Assembly: GCA_963682025.1 (NCBI GenBank)
Contig: OY821521.1
Coordinates: 51,266,807 to 51,330,806, forward strand
DNA length: 64,000 nt
Direction: 5' to 3'
DNA from: Cordilura impudica
Taxonomy: Eukaryota > Arthropoda > Insecta > Diptera > Scathophagidae
In this document: positions 46,185-57,150 of the stretch, in pieces
Layout: the number at the start of each line of letters is the position of its first letter
How positions within the stretch are numbered: position 1 is the first letter of the stretch
Made by a program: the position numbers and the translations under genes
Notes under the pieces: generated by a model
What the model was told of the DNA's origin: nothing
Seen by the model: only the letters and a program-made list of their open reading frames with translations
Database searches by the model: none

Positions 46185-46560
46185 CTTTTTACAATCAGCT
46201 GAAAACGACTGCGACATGAAAGTTTTGCCACAATTTACATAGGTAACTAAAGGCTCTCCAGTGTGAATAAGCATATTGCTGGAAGCAAAAAACAATAGCA
46301 ATTCATTAACAGTTTAACTAAGGTAATATATAAACATACCCATTATATGGATCCTGTAGCCATCATGATTAAATAAGATAATTTTTTAAATGCTTAAAGG
46401 TGTTAAGAACCAACACATTGGACAATAACATCGCATATGATATAATATTTACTATCACTTAGGTATTGCTGGGGTATATTTACTGGCTGGGGGTCGTTGA
46501 AATGATCATGGATATGATGACATTTCAAACGATGGTAATTTTTAAACATTATAACACATA
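46185..46560 (-). pseudogene. Decayed zinc-finger cassette between cassettes 2 and 3
   Basis: Read on the minus strand, 46560-46400 gives LKCHHIHDHFNDPQPVNIPQ, then a shortened CDVIVQCVGS and a stop, matching the first exon of the cassettes (NKHKQAVHDPKPVKQPQQ and CDICG). Bases 46300-46190 give NMLIHTGEPLVTYVNCGKTF, matching the second exon (ATHTGEDLYxCxxC), with the first Cys of the finger changed to Tyr and no His pair. The splice sites are gone. Confidence 0.7.
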
Positions 46561-46899
46561 TGATAATATTATGTGTATAATGCGAATGTGAAGGTATTTC
46601 AAAAGTTTATATGATGAAAATTTTAAACTAATGTGCATGAAAATTAACTTAAGGATGCGATATTCAATATTCTAACCTCTTGTTGAATAAACTTTTTCAA
46701 TGGAATAAACTTTATAAAAAAAAATAATTTTGAGATGGAGTATAATTTCTTAGAAATGATAGTATGTCAAATGTTGATACGCTTTACCCGTATTCCGATC
46801 ACATTATTATAACCAAGATTTCTAGATTTCACATTAACATGGAAATTACAAAAAATTTAGGTATTGTCGTGTTGAAAGCAATATTAAATGCAATCAGCA
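46561..46899. other. Spacer, no gene seen
   Basis: No finger, ZAD or other gene recognised on either strand. Confidence 0.35.
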
Positions 46900-47396
46900 T
46901 TCTCGTTTATTTCTTTATCAGCGATGCATACACATTTTTGTTTTCTTCAACTTTACGACGTACAAAAGAAAATAATCAACAAGCTAACCAAAATGCGTAT
47001 GCATCGCTGATACATATCTACACACACATTTTCTGTTACGTAGAAACATTCTTCAATATTTTTAGTTTTTTATGTGAAATATTATCGGAATATCTCTAGA
47101 GTTTTAGTACGTCATTCCTCACATATTTAGTCTAGAAGCTCCAAATGTAATACCAAACTTGTGCAGATAATGAGGAACATTTTATGCCTTAGTAATACGA
47201 CCTACTCGACCTATTGCGAACAGGAGAATGTTTTGTGACGAACAGGCAGACAGACGTACATGACCAGATCGACTTCACCTTTTATAAGGAATAACGATAC
47301 ATATAGTTTATAGGGTCTCCGGAATTTATTTCGTTGAGTTACAAACGGATTGACAAACTGGTACATACCCTCTGCACAGTGGTGTGGAAGGTATAA
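46900..47396 (-). repeat. DINE-1-like repeat, family B copy 5 with a strong internal hairpin
   Basis: Ends ttacaaacggattgacaaac then ataccctctgcacagtggtg. Inside is an inverted repeat of 23 bases, tatcagcgatgcatacacat (46916) with its mirror at 46990-47012, also seen at 27218-27280. The open frame at 46764-47099 runs over this hairpin and is not a gene. Confidence 0.55.
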
Positions 47397-47487
47397 TAAA
47401 CCAATTTTTTAAGAAAAAAATAAACTAGACATCAAAAACGAATTTGAAAGAAGAGAAACTTTTCGAAGAAAAGGCACTTATTGAAGA

Positions 47488-47600
47488 CAAGTACTTTTTG
47501 AAGGAAATGTACTTTTTGAAGAAAAGGTACTTTTTGAAGAAAATGTACTTTTTGAAGAAAAAGTACTTTTTGAAGAAAAGGTACTTTTTGAAGAAATGTT
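47488..47600. repeat. 18-bp tandem repeat, unit tactttttgaagaaaagg
   Basis: Six units of an 18-base repeat with small changes (aagg, aatg, aaag endings). Since 18 is a multiple of three, it leaves long open frames on both strands reading YFLKK and KYxFFK; these are by-products. Confidence 0.85.
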
Positions 47601-47603
47601 TTT

Positions 47604-48600
47604 TCGATCTAATCATAGTTGTGTTACTGCTTTGATTGAAATAACTGAAAACATAAGGCAGGAACTGGATGATAATAAAGTTTATTTTTTGGTCCTACTT
47701 GACCATTCAAAGGCCTTCAATACTGTCGACCACTTAATGCTATGTAATAAGCTGAGACATCTTTTTAATTTCTCTCCATCATCTGTAAATCTGATCGCAC
47801 CCAATCCTTTTACATGAAACATAAAGTCTCAACAACGTTGAATATTATGAGAGGAGTGCCCTAGGGATCCATCCTAGGGCCTTTGCTTTTTTCTCTCTTT
47901 ATCTAATGATCTGCCTTCACAACTTCATATGTACGCTGATAACATGCAGTTATATTTAAGCAGTCCGACTGCTTCAATTAATCACAATATAGGGAAACTC
48001 GAAGTGGATTTAAATAGTATCGTTGGGCTACGGCTCTTTTTAAACCCATTAAAATCTTAATTTTTGATGATAAGTAAACGATCTAAACAACCACCCATAG
48101 TTCCTGACATTACAATTAACGCTCAAAAGATTCCTATTGTTTCTTGTGCCAAAAATCTAGGTATTACCTTTAACAGCTCTCTATCGTGGTCAAATCATAT
48201 AAATAATGTAGTTGGGCAAACTTACGTTAAACTGAGATCACTTTGGTCAACACAATATTTCACACCTTTGAAAGTAAGAATTCTACTAGCCAAAACGTAT
48301 ATTATTCCTAGACTTTTGTACGGCTGTGAAATTTTTTCTAATTGCGACTCCTCGAGCAAATGTCGACTCAATGTTGCATATAATAATATTATTCGTTATG
48401 TTTTTGGTTTAAGAAGATATTCTCATATAACACTCATCTCTGTAAGACTATTTGGTGTATCCTTTTTTAATCTTTTAAAAATTTGAGTTCTAACTTGCAC
48501 AAAATTACGAGGAAGAAAGCTCATAATTCTTATTCATAGGACACTTGTCTCAGAACAGCAGTTCTTTGTGCACGAAGTTCGTCCTTGGAATGCACTTCCA
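47604..48600 (+). pseudogene. LINE reverse transcriptase relic
   Basis: Starts directly after the 18-base array. Plus-strand blocks are SNHSCVTALIEITENI, VYFLVLLDHSKAFNTVDHLM (holding the first catalytic Asp), GVP-stop-GSILGPLLFSLF (about 47855-47900) and HMYADNMQLYL (about 47925-47960). There YADD reads YADN, so the second catalytic Asp is lost. Then follow KNLGITFNSSLSWSNHI, VRILLAKTYIIPRLLYGCEI and NNIIRYVFGLRRYSHI, the thumb and C-terminal text, to 48486. Stops at about 47859 and 48058 and frame changes show that it is dead. A jockey-type LINE is likely. Confidence 0.78.
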
Positions 48601-49562
48601 CAAACTTATCAACTAACTTTCGATTATTTGGCATAGTAAAATATTTGAAATTTTTGTATTTTATTTTTATTTTTTTGTTATTTTATTTTAAAAATTATTA
48701 ATATATGTAATTAATTTCATTTATATCAGCACCATTGTACCCTTATAATTAATTAATCCTTATTGTAATTATAATAATAATTTTATTGTTGGTTGTATAG
48801 GAAAGCACAACAAATAAATAAAATAATATATTAATACTTAATACTTAGACAAATTCCGAGTGGGCAATAAAGTATTTCTTATCATTAAATTAAATAAATA
48901 GCCAATAAAGAAACTGAAAAGCTTATTTTAACCAATTTAAAGTGCATAAAGTGCGATCGGAAAAATCTGAAACACCCCAATAATAACGACAACAATTGAT
49001 TCAACCAAATTTATTACAAAAATCTAAAATAACTCATTAGCAGTTATAAAAAAATAAAAATAAAAAGATAATAATCAACATAAAAAAATACAAATAAAAA
49101 GATAGTAATAAAATAGAAAACAGAGAAATTTTATATGTTGTTTATGACTTAATTTCGTTTTTTTTTTTCAGCGTGGATAATGTTTTAATTTTTAGATGTA
49201 GGCGTTCAAGAACATGTTCTGAAAGAAGACGAACTTAAAATAAAGCTACTCTCGAATCTGAGTGGTTTATGTGTGCTCGAAACAAAAAATACGTGATAGA
49301 AAAATGTTCGTGTAGATAACGAAATATTAAAACGAAACACAGTCATGATTGTGTTCGGCACCGTACAAAATTTAGATACACACATAAATTGATATAAAAC
49401 AAAAATATGTGTTGGCTGCTTTAGAACAGAACATTGCGTGTTTGATGTGTGTATTTTCTGAACCTTGGAAAACATCTTACGATATATTTTTGTAAACAAT
49501 TTTTTCCCACCATTAGGTAATTAATTGTTCTCTCTGGATAATTAAAAAAAAAATTATTTGAT
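48601..49562. other. Spacer downstream of zinc-finger cassette 3
   Basis: No gene recognised; open frames at 49206-49499 and 49421-49684 on the minus strand are unsupported, the second being out of frame with the finger cassette that it overlaps. Confidence 0.35.
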
Positions 49563-50187
49563 TTAATTTCTTTTCTTTGAAAATTTAGTTTTTTTATTCT
49601 CCGCAGCCTTTTCAGCTTTGTGCAAACGATTACGATGATGATATAAATTCGCTTTACACTTAAATGTTGTGCCACAAAAGTCACACTTGTACAAATTCTC
49701 TCCAGTATGAGTGGCCATATGTTCCTGCAAAAACAAAAGAGGGAAAAAGACTAAATGAAAATTGTTTCGTATCATAGGATAACAAATCATACATACCCTT
49801 ATATTTTGAAGTCTTTTGAATTCCTTCCCACATACACTACATTTATGTTTATATTTACGTTCATCGTGATTAAATAATATATGCATTCTTAAAGCTTTCG
49901 ACGTGGTCGATACATGACCACAGGTCGTGCAACGATGTTCAACATCGGTATTCGTATGTAAATATTTTATATGACGATTTAAAGTGTATTTACCAGAATA
50001 CCAGTTATTACAAATTCCACATTGCTGAGGAGTTTGTGGTATTTTTGGTTGTTTAGCATGATCGTGCTTAATGTGATATTGTAGGCGGTCATTTCTTCTA
50101 AATGATAGACCACACTGATCGCAGATATGACATTTCTCAGAATTATGTGTTTTCATATGGGCATTCAAAGTAGTTTGAGTTGGATAT
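49563..50187 (-). CDS. C2H2 zinc-finger cassette 3 (3' exons, grauzone-like)
   Basis: Exons 50187-49797 and 49724-49563. It starts in mid-finger with YPTQTTLNAHMKTH in the same phase as the other cassettes, then CDQCGLSFRRNDRLQYHIKH, CGICNNWYSGKYTLNRHI, CTTCGHVSTTSKALRMHI, CSVCGKEFKRLQNIR joined to EHMATH, and CDFCGTTFKCKANLYHHRNR, with a Lys-rich tail (KTKFSKKRN). The donor reads gtatgt and the acceptor tttgcag. The intron is open in the reading frame, so an unspliced product is formally possible. Compared with cassettes 1 and 2 the first exon is nine bases longer, a feature shared with cassette 4, so 3 and 4 look like closest relatives. Intact. Confidence 0.87.
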
Positions 50188-50523
50188 CTAAAAATTCAAA
50201 AACAACAAAAGTGATGGAACAGTATATCTCTATTGTTGCATAAACAAAGTATAGATAAATAAATGCCCAAAATATGGGACCAAAAAATAATTTTCGTAGT
50301 GAAATCATTTTTTTCGGACTTCAATCAATTTAACAAAATGTATTTAAATTTAATATTTGATTTAAACGTTTAGTTTGTTTTTAAAGTCATTATAATAATG
50401 CAGTTTTTGCTTTAATACAAAAGAATTTTTGTTAAAAATTCGTCCTCTCTCAGTGCCTCTCTAACAATAAATCGGTATAATTTTAATTTTTAAATATTTT
50501 ATAATATAAAAATAAGTTGCTTC
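50188..50523. other. Spacer upstream of zinc-finger cassette 3
   Basis: Intron or 5' flank; no Cys-half finger or ZAD seen. Confidence 0.35.
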
Positions 50524-51499
50524 TATCGAGGGCCTATATTGAAAACCCTCTATCTTTGATTTTCACGAAAATGACTTTTTGATGTTAAAATGTTCAGGAA
50601 AACAGCCCTCATCTATGGTGTGAATTTCATAACAAATACATTTTTTTTTTTGCTGTTTGCATTTGCATTTTTGTTATTTCTCTACCTTAGACAAGGTTTA
50701 AATCATATAAAGTTTTTTTCCTCCCGTTTTCCATTCAAAATCATTAAAAAATAAAATAAAAATGATTTAATATATTTAGATCATATATATTATTTGTTGC
50801 AATATCTATATGTAAAGATAAGATCTCATATGCAAATATCAAATTTGTTAAAATATGTAAATAAAGGAGGAATATATAATTTAAAAAAAAAAATCTATCT
50901 TACACAATTAATTTTTCTGAATGCAAACCCCTCTATCCTTTCAAATATTTTTTTTTTTTTTTAATAATTTCTTCTTGCTAATAATAATTTCTTAATATTT
51001 TTTGAATGCTGAACATGAATTTGACATTTTTTAATCGTTTATCAAAATAGCGAAAGCCGATTCTGAATTGAATTAAAATGAAAATATTTGACCTTTTCGT
51101 TTTTGGAAAATATAAAGTGCATGGTATAAAAATAAATGGTTAATATATTATTGTCATATATTATTATTACATTATTGTCACAAAAAAAAAAGTTATAATA
51201 ATTTATATGATATTAAAAATCATAATTAAAATATTATTGTCGTGCGATAAACTTACATAGTGGTAAGTTTAAAATTTAGTTTAATAATTAGATTTTCATA
51301 ATAAACTTTTAAAACAGTTCAAAATGTCTGATCTTGATATTGATTATATTAAGTGTGAACAGATATAACGTATAACAGTCCATTATGTATCATCAAATGA
51401 AGATATAGAGGACGGGCGGATAACAGGTATGTTGACACATAATTAATTACAACAGCAATAAAACAACAATCAACAATAATGTGGTCGTTTGCAAAAGAA

Positions 51500-52785
51500 C
51501 TAAACGGAAACATAATCTTAAACGAATGAGAGGCCAAAAATATTTAGGATTTTTTACTGCTGATGGAGTTTCGATACAAAATTCAAAAAGACCATTAGAA
51601 AAATGGGAATTTCGTGTTCATCATCATTTTGCGGAAAAAGCAATTTAAGACACTGCCAGAAATTTGATCATGAAATCAGAAATTATATTTTTAAAATGTT
51701 TTGGGATATGACCCGGGAAGCTAAACAAGTGTTTGTAAAAAGCCACTTCGTACAGAAAGCCAAAAAAGAAAAAAATGTACAGTTGATAATTCAAAGAAAC
51801 AGAACAGCTTTAAATTCACTTTGACCTACAACCAGGAACCTCTACAGGTATGTCGTTTAATGTTTCTTTCCACTCTATCAGTAAATGTTGATATGGTAAA
51901 AGGTTGGTTAAAAGTCAAAGAACCCCAAAATTCATCATTTGAATCTAAAAGATCTGAAAAAATTTAATACATTTAAAGAATAATTTGAAGAATTAGATAA
52001 ATTAGAAAGCCACTACTGTCGTAAGGACACAAACAAAATATATATCGGAGCAACATTTAAAACCAAAGCAGATATATATAAAGATCACTGAAAAAAATTT
52101 TCAGGCCGTTTCCACTTTTTCATTTCTAAATCTTTTGAGGAGGAGAATTTGGTTCTGTTTATGACTCGCATAGACCAATGCGATCTATGTGTCGAATTTA
52201 AGGCTTAACGAGTAAATATAAGCTGATGAATACAATCAACGCTTTTCAAAAAACAAATCGTTTACAGTACGAAAAAAGTATTGATAAAATTGTAGCTCAG
52301 GCAGTAAAACTGTGCCCCAATATTAATGCATTAGCAATTTACTTTAAGCAACGCCTTCAGGTAACCAAGTTTACTATTTGAAAAACCAATATACACTTCC
52401 CAATGAATTACGTTAGAATTACTAGAGAAGCCAGAAAGATTGTTAAAATTAACAATTGGATCGTAAAAAAGCCTTAAATAATTACAATGATGACAAACTT
52501 ATGCGTTTTTCTTCCATTAGGCCAGGACGAGCAAAGAACGATCAAACTGTGTCTAATTTATGATCTCTATTATATCTTCCAGATGGTAACATAAACTATA
52601 AATTAGATTTTGATACAGATCACGTTGATGTACCTGTTCGTATGCAACCTTATACAGGACATATTGTACCAAAACCTCTATATTCTGGTCCACTATCAAT
52701 TCAGCCAAATAAGTGGAAGAATTTGCAATATTTGAAGAGTGTAATACCACCGGAATACCATTATTTTTACGATACCTTACACTAA
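51500..52785 (+). pseudogene. Decayed transposase of the 50524-53719 element
   Basis: Blocks in order: KRMRGQKYLGFFTADG (about 51522-51570), then CSSSFCGKSNLRHCQKF (about 51613-51660) and YIFKMFWDMTREAKQVFVKS (about 51684-51745) in the next frame. After it come TYNQEPLQVCR and MFLSTLSVNVDMVKGWL in shifted frames, then KNFQAVSTFSF (about 52098). The end is DKLMRFSSIRPGRAKNDQTV (about 52493-52552), LDFDTDHVDVPVRM, KPLYSGPLSIQPNKWKNLQY and SVIPPEYHYFYDTLH up to a stop near 52785. This text recalls a large uncharacterised insect protein family whose members end in VIPxxYHxFYD; I know it from memory only. Many stops; the central catalytic part is missing or unreadable. Confidence 0.65.
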
Positions 52786-52861
52786 TCAAACTCCAAAAAA
52801 CTTTAAAAAGCAAAAAAAAAAAACTTTTTGTTTAATATTGTTTATTGTTAATTTTTATAGC

Positions 52862-53477
52862 CTAACCACTATGTGGTTTGGGTATAATGACTTTGTGCTG
52901 CTGTTTGTAACTACAAAAAATATTTGACCTAGACACATCTCTTATTATACCGATCGACTCTCCTTCCGTCTGTGTTTCCATATAAACCTTGTGATCAAAC
53001 TGCAGGTCGCAAATGTGAATATATTTTCATTAAATTTGGTATATAAGCTTTTACCGGCCATAGGATGACCTAGACCTAGTCCCCATACAAATGACCCCTA
53101 TGAAATCGACATAAATTGCCATAAGATATAAATTATCATATAGATCTTAGTCAAATAGAGCTGCTTCCCGATCTTTAATTAACAGAAATATTGCACAGAT
53201 TTTTCTCAAATTTGGTTTGTATATATTTTTTCAAAATATAAGTGACTTTACCAAATATGGTCAGGAACGATCCATATTTCGACCTAGTCCTCATATAAAT
53301 ATAGCATCCGATATGAACTTTTTCATATCTGCAGCCAAAAAAAAATTAATAATGCCACTCAAATTTGGTTTACGCTTATTTTCCATATCGAATTAGTTGG
53401 ACCGAAGAGATGGGGTCTCTAAACCATGGTATAGGGTTCGTATAGTTGGTCTAAACCGACTATAATTTCTTACTTGT
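52862..53477 (+). repeat. DINE-1-like repeat, family A copy 10, inside the 3.2-kb element
   Basis: Starts ctaaccactatgtggtttgg, has a reduced ccttccgtctgtgtttcc run, and ends gttggtctaaaccgactata then atttcttacttgt. The palindrome carries two changes. Confidence 0.7.
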
Positions 53478-53837
53478 TTTATCTTATGTTGTATTATTAG
53501 CCGTTATCTCAAATAAATCATGTTAAAAACTGACAAATGGCATAAATGAAATCAAAATAATTTATTTTTATTAAAATGCAAAACCCTCCATCTGATCATT
53601 TTCATACATATACATTAAATATTTAATAACTCAAGTAATACGCGAAAAAAAACAGTTTTTTGGCTCTCCTGAAAAGTTGTGTTTTTTAGATAGAGGGTTT
53701 TGAATATAGGCCCTCGATATATGTGTATAGTGAATTTAGAGTACCTAGTTGTATGTAGCCTGTTCGCGTGTTGGCAAATTATCCGAAATTTGAAAAATCA
53801 AAAGTACTACGTACCACAGAGCATTACAATTAAAACT

Positions 53838-54060
53838 GTTTCTATTTTTCGGTCCTAGTGGTTGCTGCACAGCATACAGTTAGGTGAACTGTATTCTGCA
53901 TTCTGGTTATGTTACACAACCTATCGTTTTAAAGTTTGTTTTAAGGTTTTATATTAAATAGCTCGCCCTAACCTCCTTTGCGTTGGTAATGGTTGTCTGC
54001 GGGAGCTTTAAAAGAATTTATTCTGGATTTTTGGTTACGCACCTCTGCCATATAAAATTA
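53838..54060. repeat. Dispersed repeat D, copy 1
   Basis: The stretch tagctcgccctaacctcctt, ggtaatggttgtctgcggga and ttacgcacctctgccatata is found inverted at 60380-60620. Only two copies are in the window; the class is unknown. Confidence 0.5.
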
Positions 54061-54292
54061 AAATACAAAAAATTATACGATAAAAAATGATAGAGATAAA
54101 TGTTATTTGATTTAAAATTAATAGTTCCTTTCCTTTTTGGGTAGTTTGTTAAATTTAAAAAAAAATCCTCTAAAACAGACAAAAATTCTCAAAATTACGA
54201 AAGTGTTGAATGCTAAAAAAAGGCTATTTTTCGGAAAATAGAAAAGAAATATATTTTTTTAAATTAAATTTTTAAGTGTTTTCTGTTTCCGC

Positions 54293-54790
54293 TCAGCGGT
54301 CAGGGTATAATGAATTTGTGCTTATGTTTGTAACCACTAAAAATACTTGACCTACGCCCACCTTCTGTTATACCTATCAACTCAAAATCTCTTTCAGAGT
54401 CGATTTAACTATGTCCGATCGTTTGTCCGTCTGTTTGTCTGTGTGTCCATGTAAAATCGTTCAGACCTAGCCCCTATACAAATATCCCTTATGATATCCA
54501 GATTATCAATTTAATCATGATCAAATTTTGCTTATGTGTGTTTATATCCACAATTATTGCATTCATTATTCGCAAATTTGGTTTATTTCTGTTTTTGAGA
54601 AAAATAATATGTTTTCCATATAAAAATAGCATCTGAAATGAAGTTTCTCTTATCTGCAGGCCACAAATTCATAAAAATGTCATTTAAATTTATTTTATGA
54701 TTATTTTCAACATCAAATTATGAGCTAAAAACAAAGTTGGGGCCAAGACCCTTTATCGAAACTCCTGGTACAGAGAATCTTACTTATTTT
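54293..54790 (+). repeat. DINE-1-like repeat, family A copy 11 (diverged)
   Basis: Contains gcggtcagggtataatgaat, cttgacctacgcccacct, gtttgtccgtctgtttgtct and ttattttcaacatcaaatta in family order, well diverged. Confidence 0.55.
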
Positions 54791-54978
54791 AGTTTCAAAA
54801 TAATCTTAAAAATGAAAAGCAAATAGTTTAATTTCATTTTAGAATTTTTATACCGGTAAGGTAAACGTTTTTGGATAAGATTGAGCTAGTTTGTTAACGT
54901 ACGGGAACGTACAAGTCATCTAAATATTCGTCGAAATTAATTTTAAGACCAGACAGAAATTAAGAAATTTTTAAATGA

Positions 54979-54984
54979 TTTATT
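54979..54984 (-). terminator. Poly(A) signal of zinc-finger cassette 4
   Basis: AATAAA on the minus strand, about ten bases after the stop at 54993-54995. Confidence 0.5.
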
Positions 54985-54992
54985 ATGCATTT

Positions 54993-55658
54993 TCAATTTG
55001 ATACTGGTATTGCAGTTTTCGGAAAATTTTCTTGAGCCAACTTTATTTGCTTTTCAAGAGCTACTTCAGCTTTATGTAAACGCCGGCGATGATGAAATAG
55101 ATTGGCGCGACACTTGAAGGGCATAGCACAAACGTTGCACTTGTACAAAGCTTCTCCCGTATGAGTGGCAATGTGTTCCTAAAACAAAAAAAATCAAATT
55201 TAGGAGAAAAAAAAATGATTAGTTGAAATAATGTTTGCAAATAGAAATTCCAAATAAATATTCTTACCCTTATACCCTGTAGCGTTTTAAATTGTTTTTC
55301 ACATAAATTACATTTATGTTTGTATTTATGTTCGTCATGTTGATTGGCTATATGTTTTTTGAGAGCTTTAGCCGTGGTCGAGACATGACCACAGGTTTCG
55401 CAACGATTTTCAACATCCGTATTTGTATGCAAATGTTTAACATGTTGCTGCAACTGGCTTTTACAGGAATACCACTTGTTGCAGAACGTGCATTGTTGTG
55501 GTATTTTAGGCGGTTTTTTCTCACCGGTATGTGTGTATCTGTGGTGTTTATTTAAATGTGACGTTTTTTTGAAGCTCAAACCACACTGATCGCATATGTA
55601 TGGTTTAAGTGTGGTATGGGTTTTCGCATGGATTTTCACACATTGAGCGGAAGCAAAT
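54993..55658 (-). CDS. C2H2 zinc-finger cassette 4 (3' exons, grauzone-like)
   Basis: Exons 55658-55268 and 55178-54993. It starts in mid-finger with FASAQCVKIHAKTH in the shared phase, then CDQCGLSFKKTSHLNKHHRY, a TGEKK linker, CTFCNKWYSCKSQLQQHV, CETCGHVSTTAKALKKHI, CNLCEKQFKTLQGIR joined to EHIATH, and CNVCAMPFKCRANLFHHRRR. The tail is the longest of the set (KAEVALEKQIKLAQENFPKT and on), giving a 186-base second exon. The donor is gtaaga and the acceptor gttttag. An unspliced reading ends soon in another frame, so here splicing is required. Intact and presumably a DNA-binding module. Confidence 0.86.
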
Positions 55659-56690
55659 CTATAAAAATATTAAGAACAAACAAGACATATTGACATTCTA
55701 CTAGCTCATATTGTTTTTTTTTTTTTATTTATCATTAATTTTTCTTTTTTTTTAAATATAATTCATAATTCGCTAAACACGGAATTTAAATATTTTTTTT
55801 CAAAGATAATAAAATTAAACTGAAAGATAAGCTTCAATCTATGTTTAATTCATTTCAACTAAAATTAAAATCTATATTAGGCACCTCTGGAAAAGTTTAA
55901 GTTATCACTTATAAAGTTGAATAATTCATCTAACTGGGTAATATACAGGCCTATTTTTCCTCTATAACAATATTCCTCATCTGTGATGTAATAGAGGGCA
56001 AAGAAGAAATTTATATTTTCTCATTTCCAGGGTAGACCAATACAATTATGCCTTTGATTCATAATGCTATAAATTCTCAATAATGCTGATTATCGAGTGG
56101 CTTGGGCAAGGCTTTAAAAATTATTTTTGTATTATAGAAAGTAATTGCTTAACTTAAAAAAGTTTCAAAGAATTTCCTTATCCTTAATCATTTTCTATTT
56201 CAGAGTGAAATATTTCACTAATTATACTTTTTTAGTTCTTTTTTTTCTAAATGTAAGTTTCTGAACCATAACCATGAGCTTCGAAAAAGGATCTTAACTT
56301 CCAATAATATATGACGAATAGTTCTATAAATCGTACTCCGATCATGACCATAGTCACCTCATATTGAATGTTTAAAACAAATATGTCTTATTTGCATGAC
56401 TCCAGACACATTAAAATCAATCAAATTAAAATCGAGAGACTGTTTTTATATGCGACTGAAAATTTATAGATATAACAAACCAAAGATCTATATCAGAGGA
56501 GGGCAACACAATACTAGTATTAAAATTAATAACGATTATTACGAAAAAAGAAGGAATGTGTAAAAATGTAAATATGTATAACAGAGTGAGTGACCAGTAG
56601 AAGTTTTCAATTATTAAGGTCTTACTCCTGAATTAAATTTCCTTGGGAATAAAATTTCTGTTACAGGTCGCTCTCACGCGTTTTTCATAA
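55659..56690. other. Spacer between zinc-finger cassettes 4 and 5
   Basis: No upstream finger half, ZAD or other gene seen. Confidence 0.35.
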
Positions 56691-56696
56691 TTAGAT

Positions 56697-57150
56697 ATTA
56701 AGCATAAACCAAATTTAAGTTACATTTTTACGAATTTGTGGCCTGCAGATATGAAAAATTTCATATCGGATGCTATTTTTATATGGGGACTTGGTCAAAA
56801 AGTGGACCGATCATGACCGTATTTAGTAAAGTCACTAATCGAATTTAGTAAAGTCACCAAACCAAATTTGTGAATAATCTATGCAATATATTTATTTTTT
56901 CACATATTTAAAGAATATCGAAAAGCAGCTTTATATGGGGACTATGATTAAAAATTATCCTACAGGGTTTAATTTTGAACTGCAAATAGATGAAATAAAG
57001 ACATTCAAACAAAATTTTACCATAATCAATATGATAATCTGGAGCTTAAACCAATTTAGATCTAGGTCTGATTTTCGCAATATCGATCGTCCTCAGGCAT
57101 CGGTATAATAAAAGCTTTACCTAGGTCAAGTATATTTGGTAGATATAATT
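56697..57150 (-). repeat. DINE-1-like repeat, family A copy 12 (both ends lost)
   Basis: Runs from ttaagcataaaccaaattta to ataaaagctttacctaggtc and tttggtagatata, with the CGTCC run replaced by gatcgtcctcaggca. Confidence 0.55.

Larger units (their letters stand above)
50524..53719 (+). mobile_element. 3.2-kb DNA transposon remnant with 32-bp terminal inverted repeats
   Basis: The left end at 50524-50555 begins TATCGAGGGCCTATATTGAA and runs on to AACCCTCTATCT. The right end at 53688-53719 is its reverse complement with a single mismatch. The motif aacccctctatcc or aaaccctccatct recurs near both ends (about 50925 and 53580), as transposase-binding repeats often do. Inside are a decayed transposase (51500-52785, plus strand) and a later family A insertion (52862-53477). 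A TA pair abuts each end and could be the target duplication. The superfamily is not assigned. Confidence 0.8.

Noticed and set aside
46764..47099. 111-codon open frame on the plus strand
   Set aside because: It runs across the family B hairpin and into repeat sequence; no domain recognised.
47425..47635. Paired 63-codon frames on both strands made of YFLKK or KYxFFK
   Set aside because: They come from an 18-base tandem repeat, whose length keeps all frames open.
49421..49684. 87-codon minus frame overlapping zinc-finger cassette 3
   Set aside because: It is out of frame with the clear finger reading and has no supporting motif.
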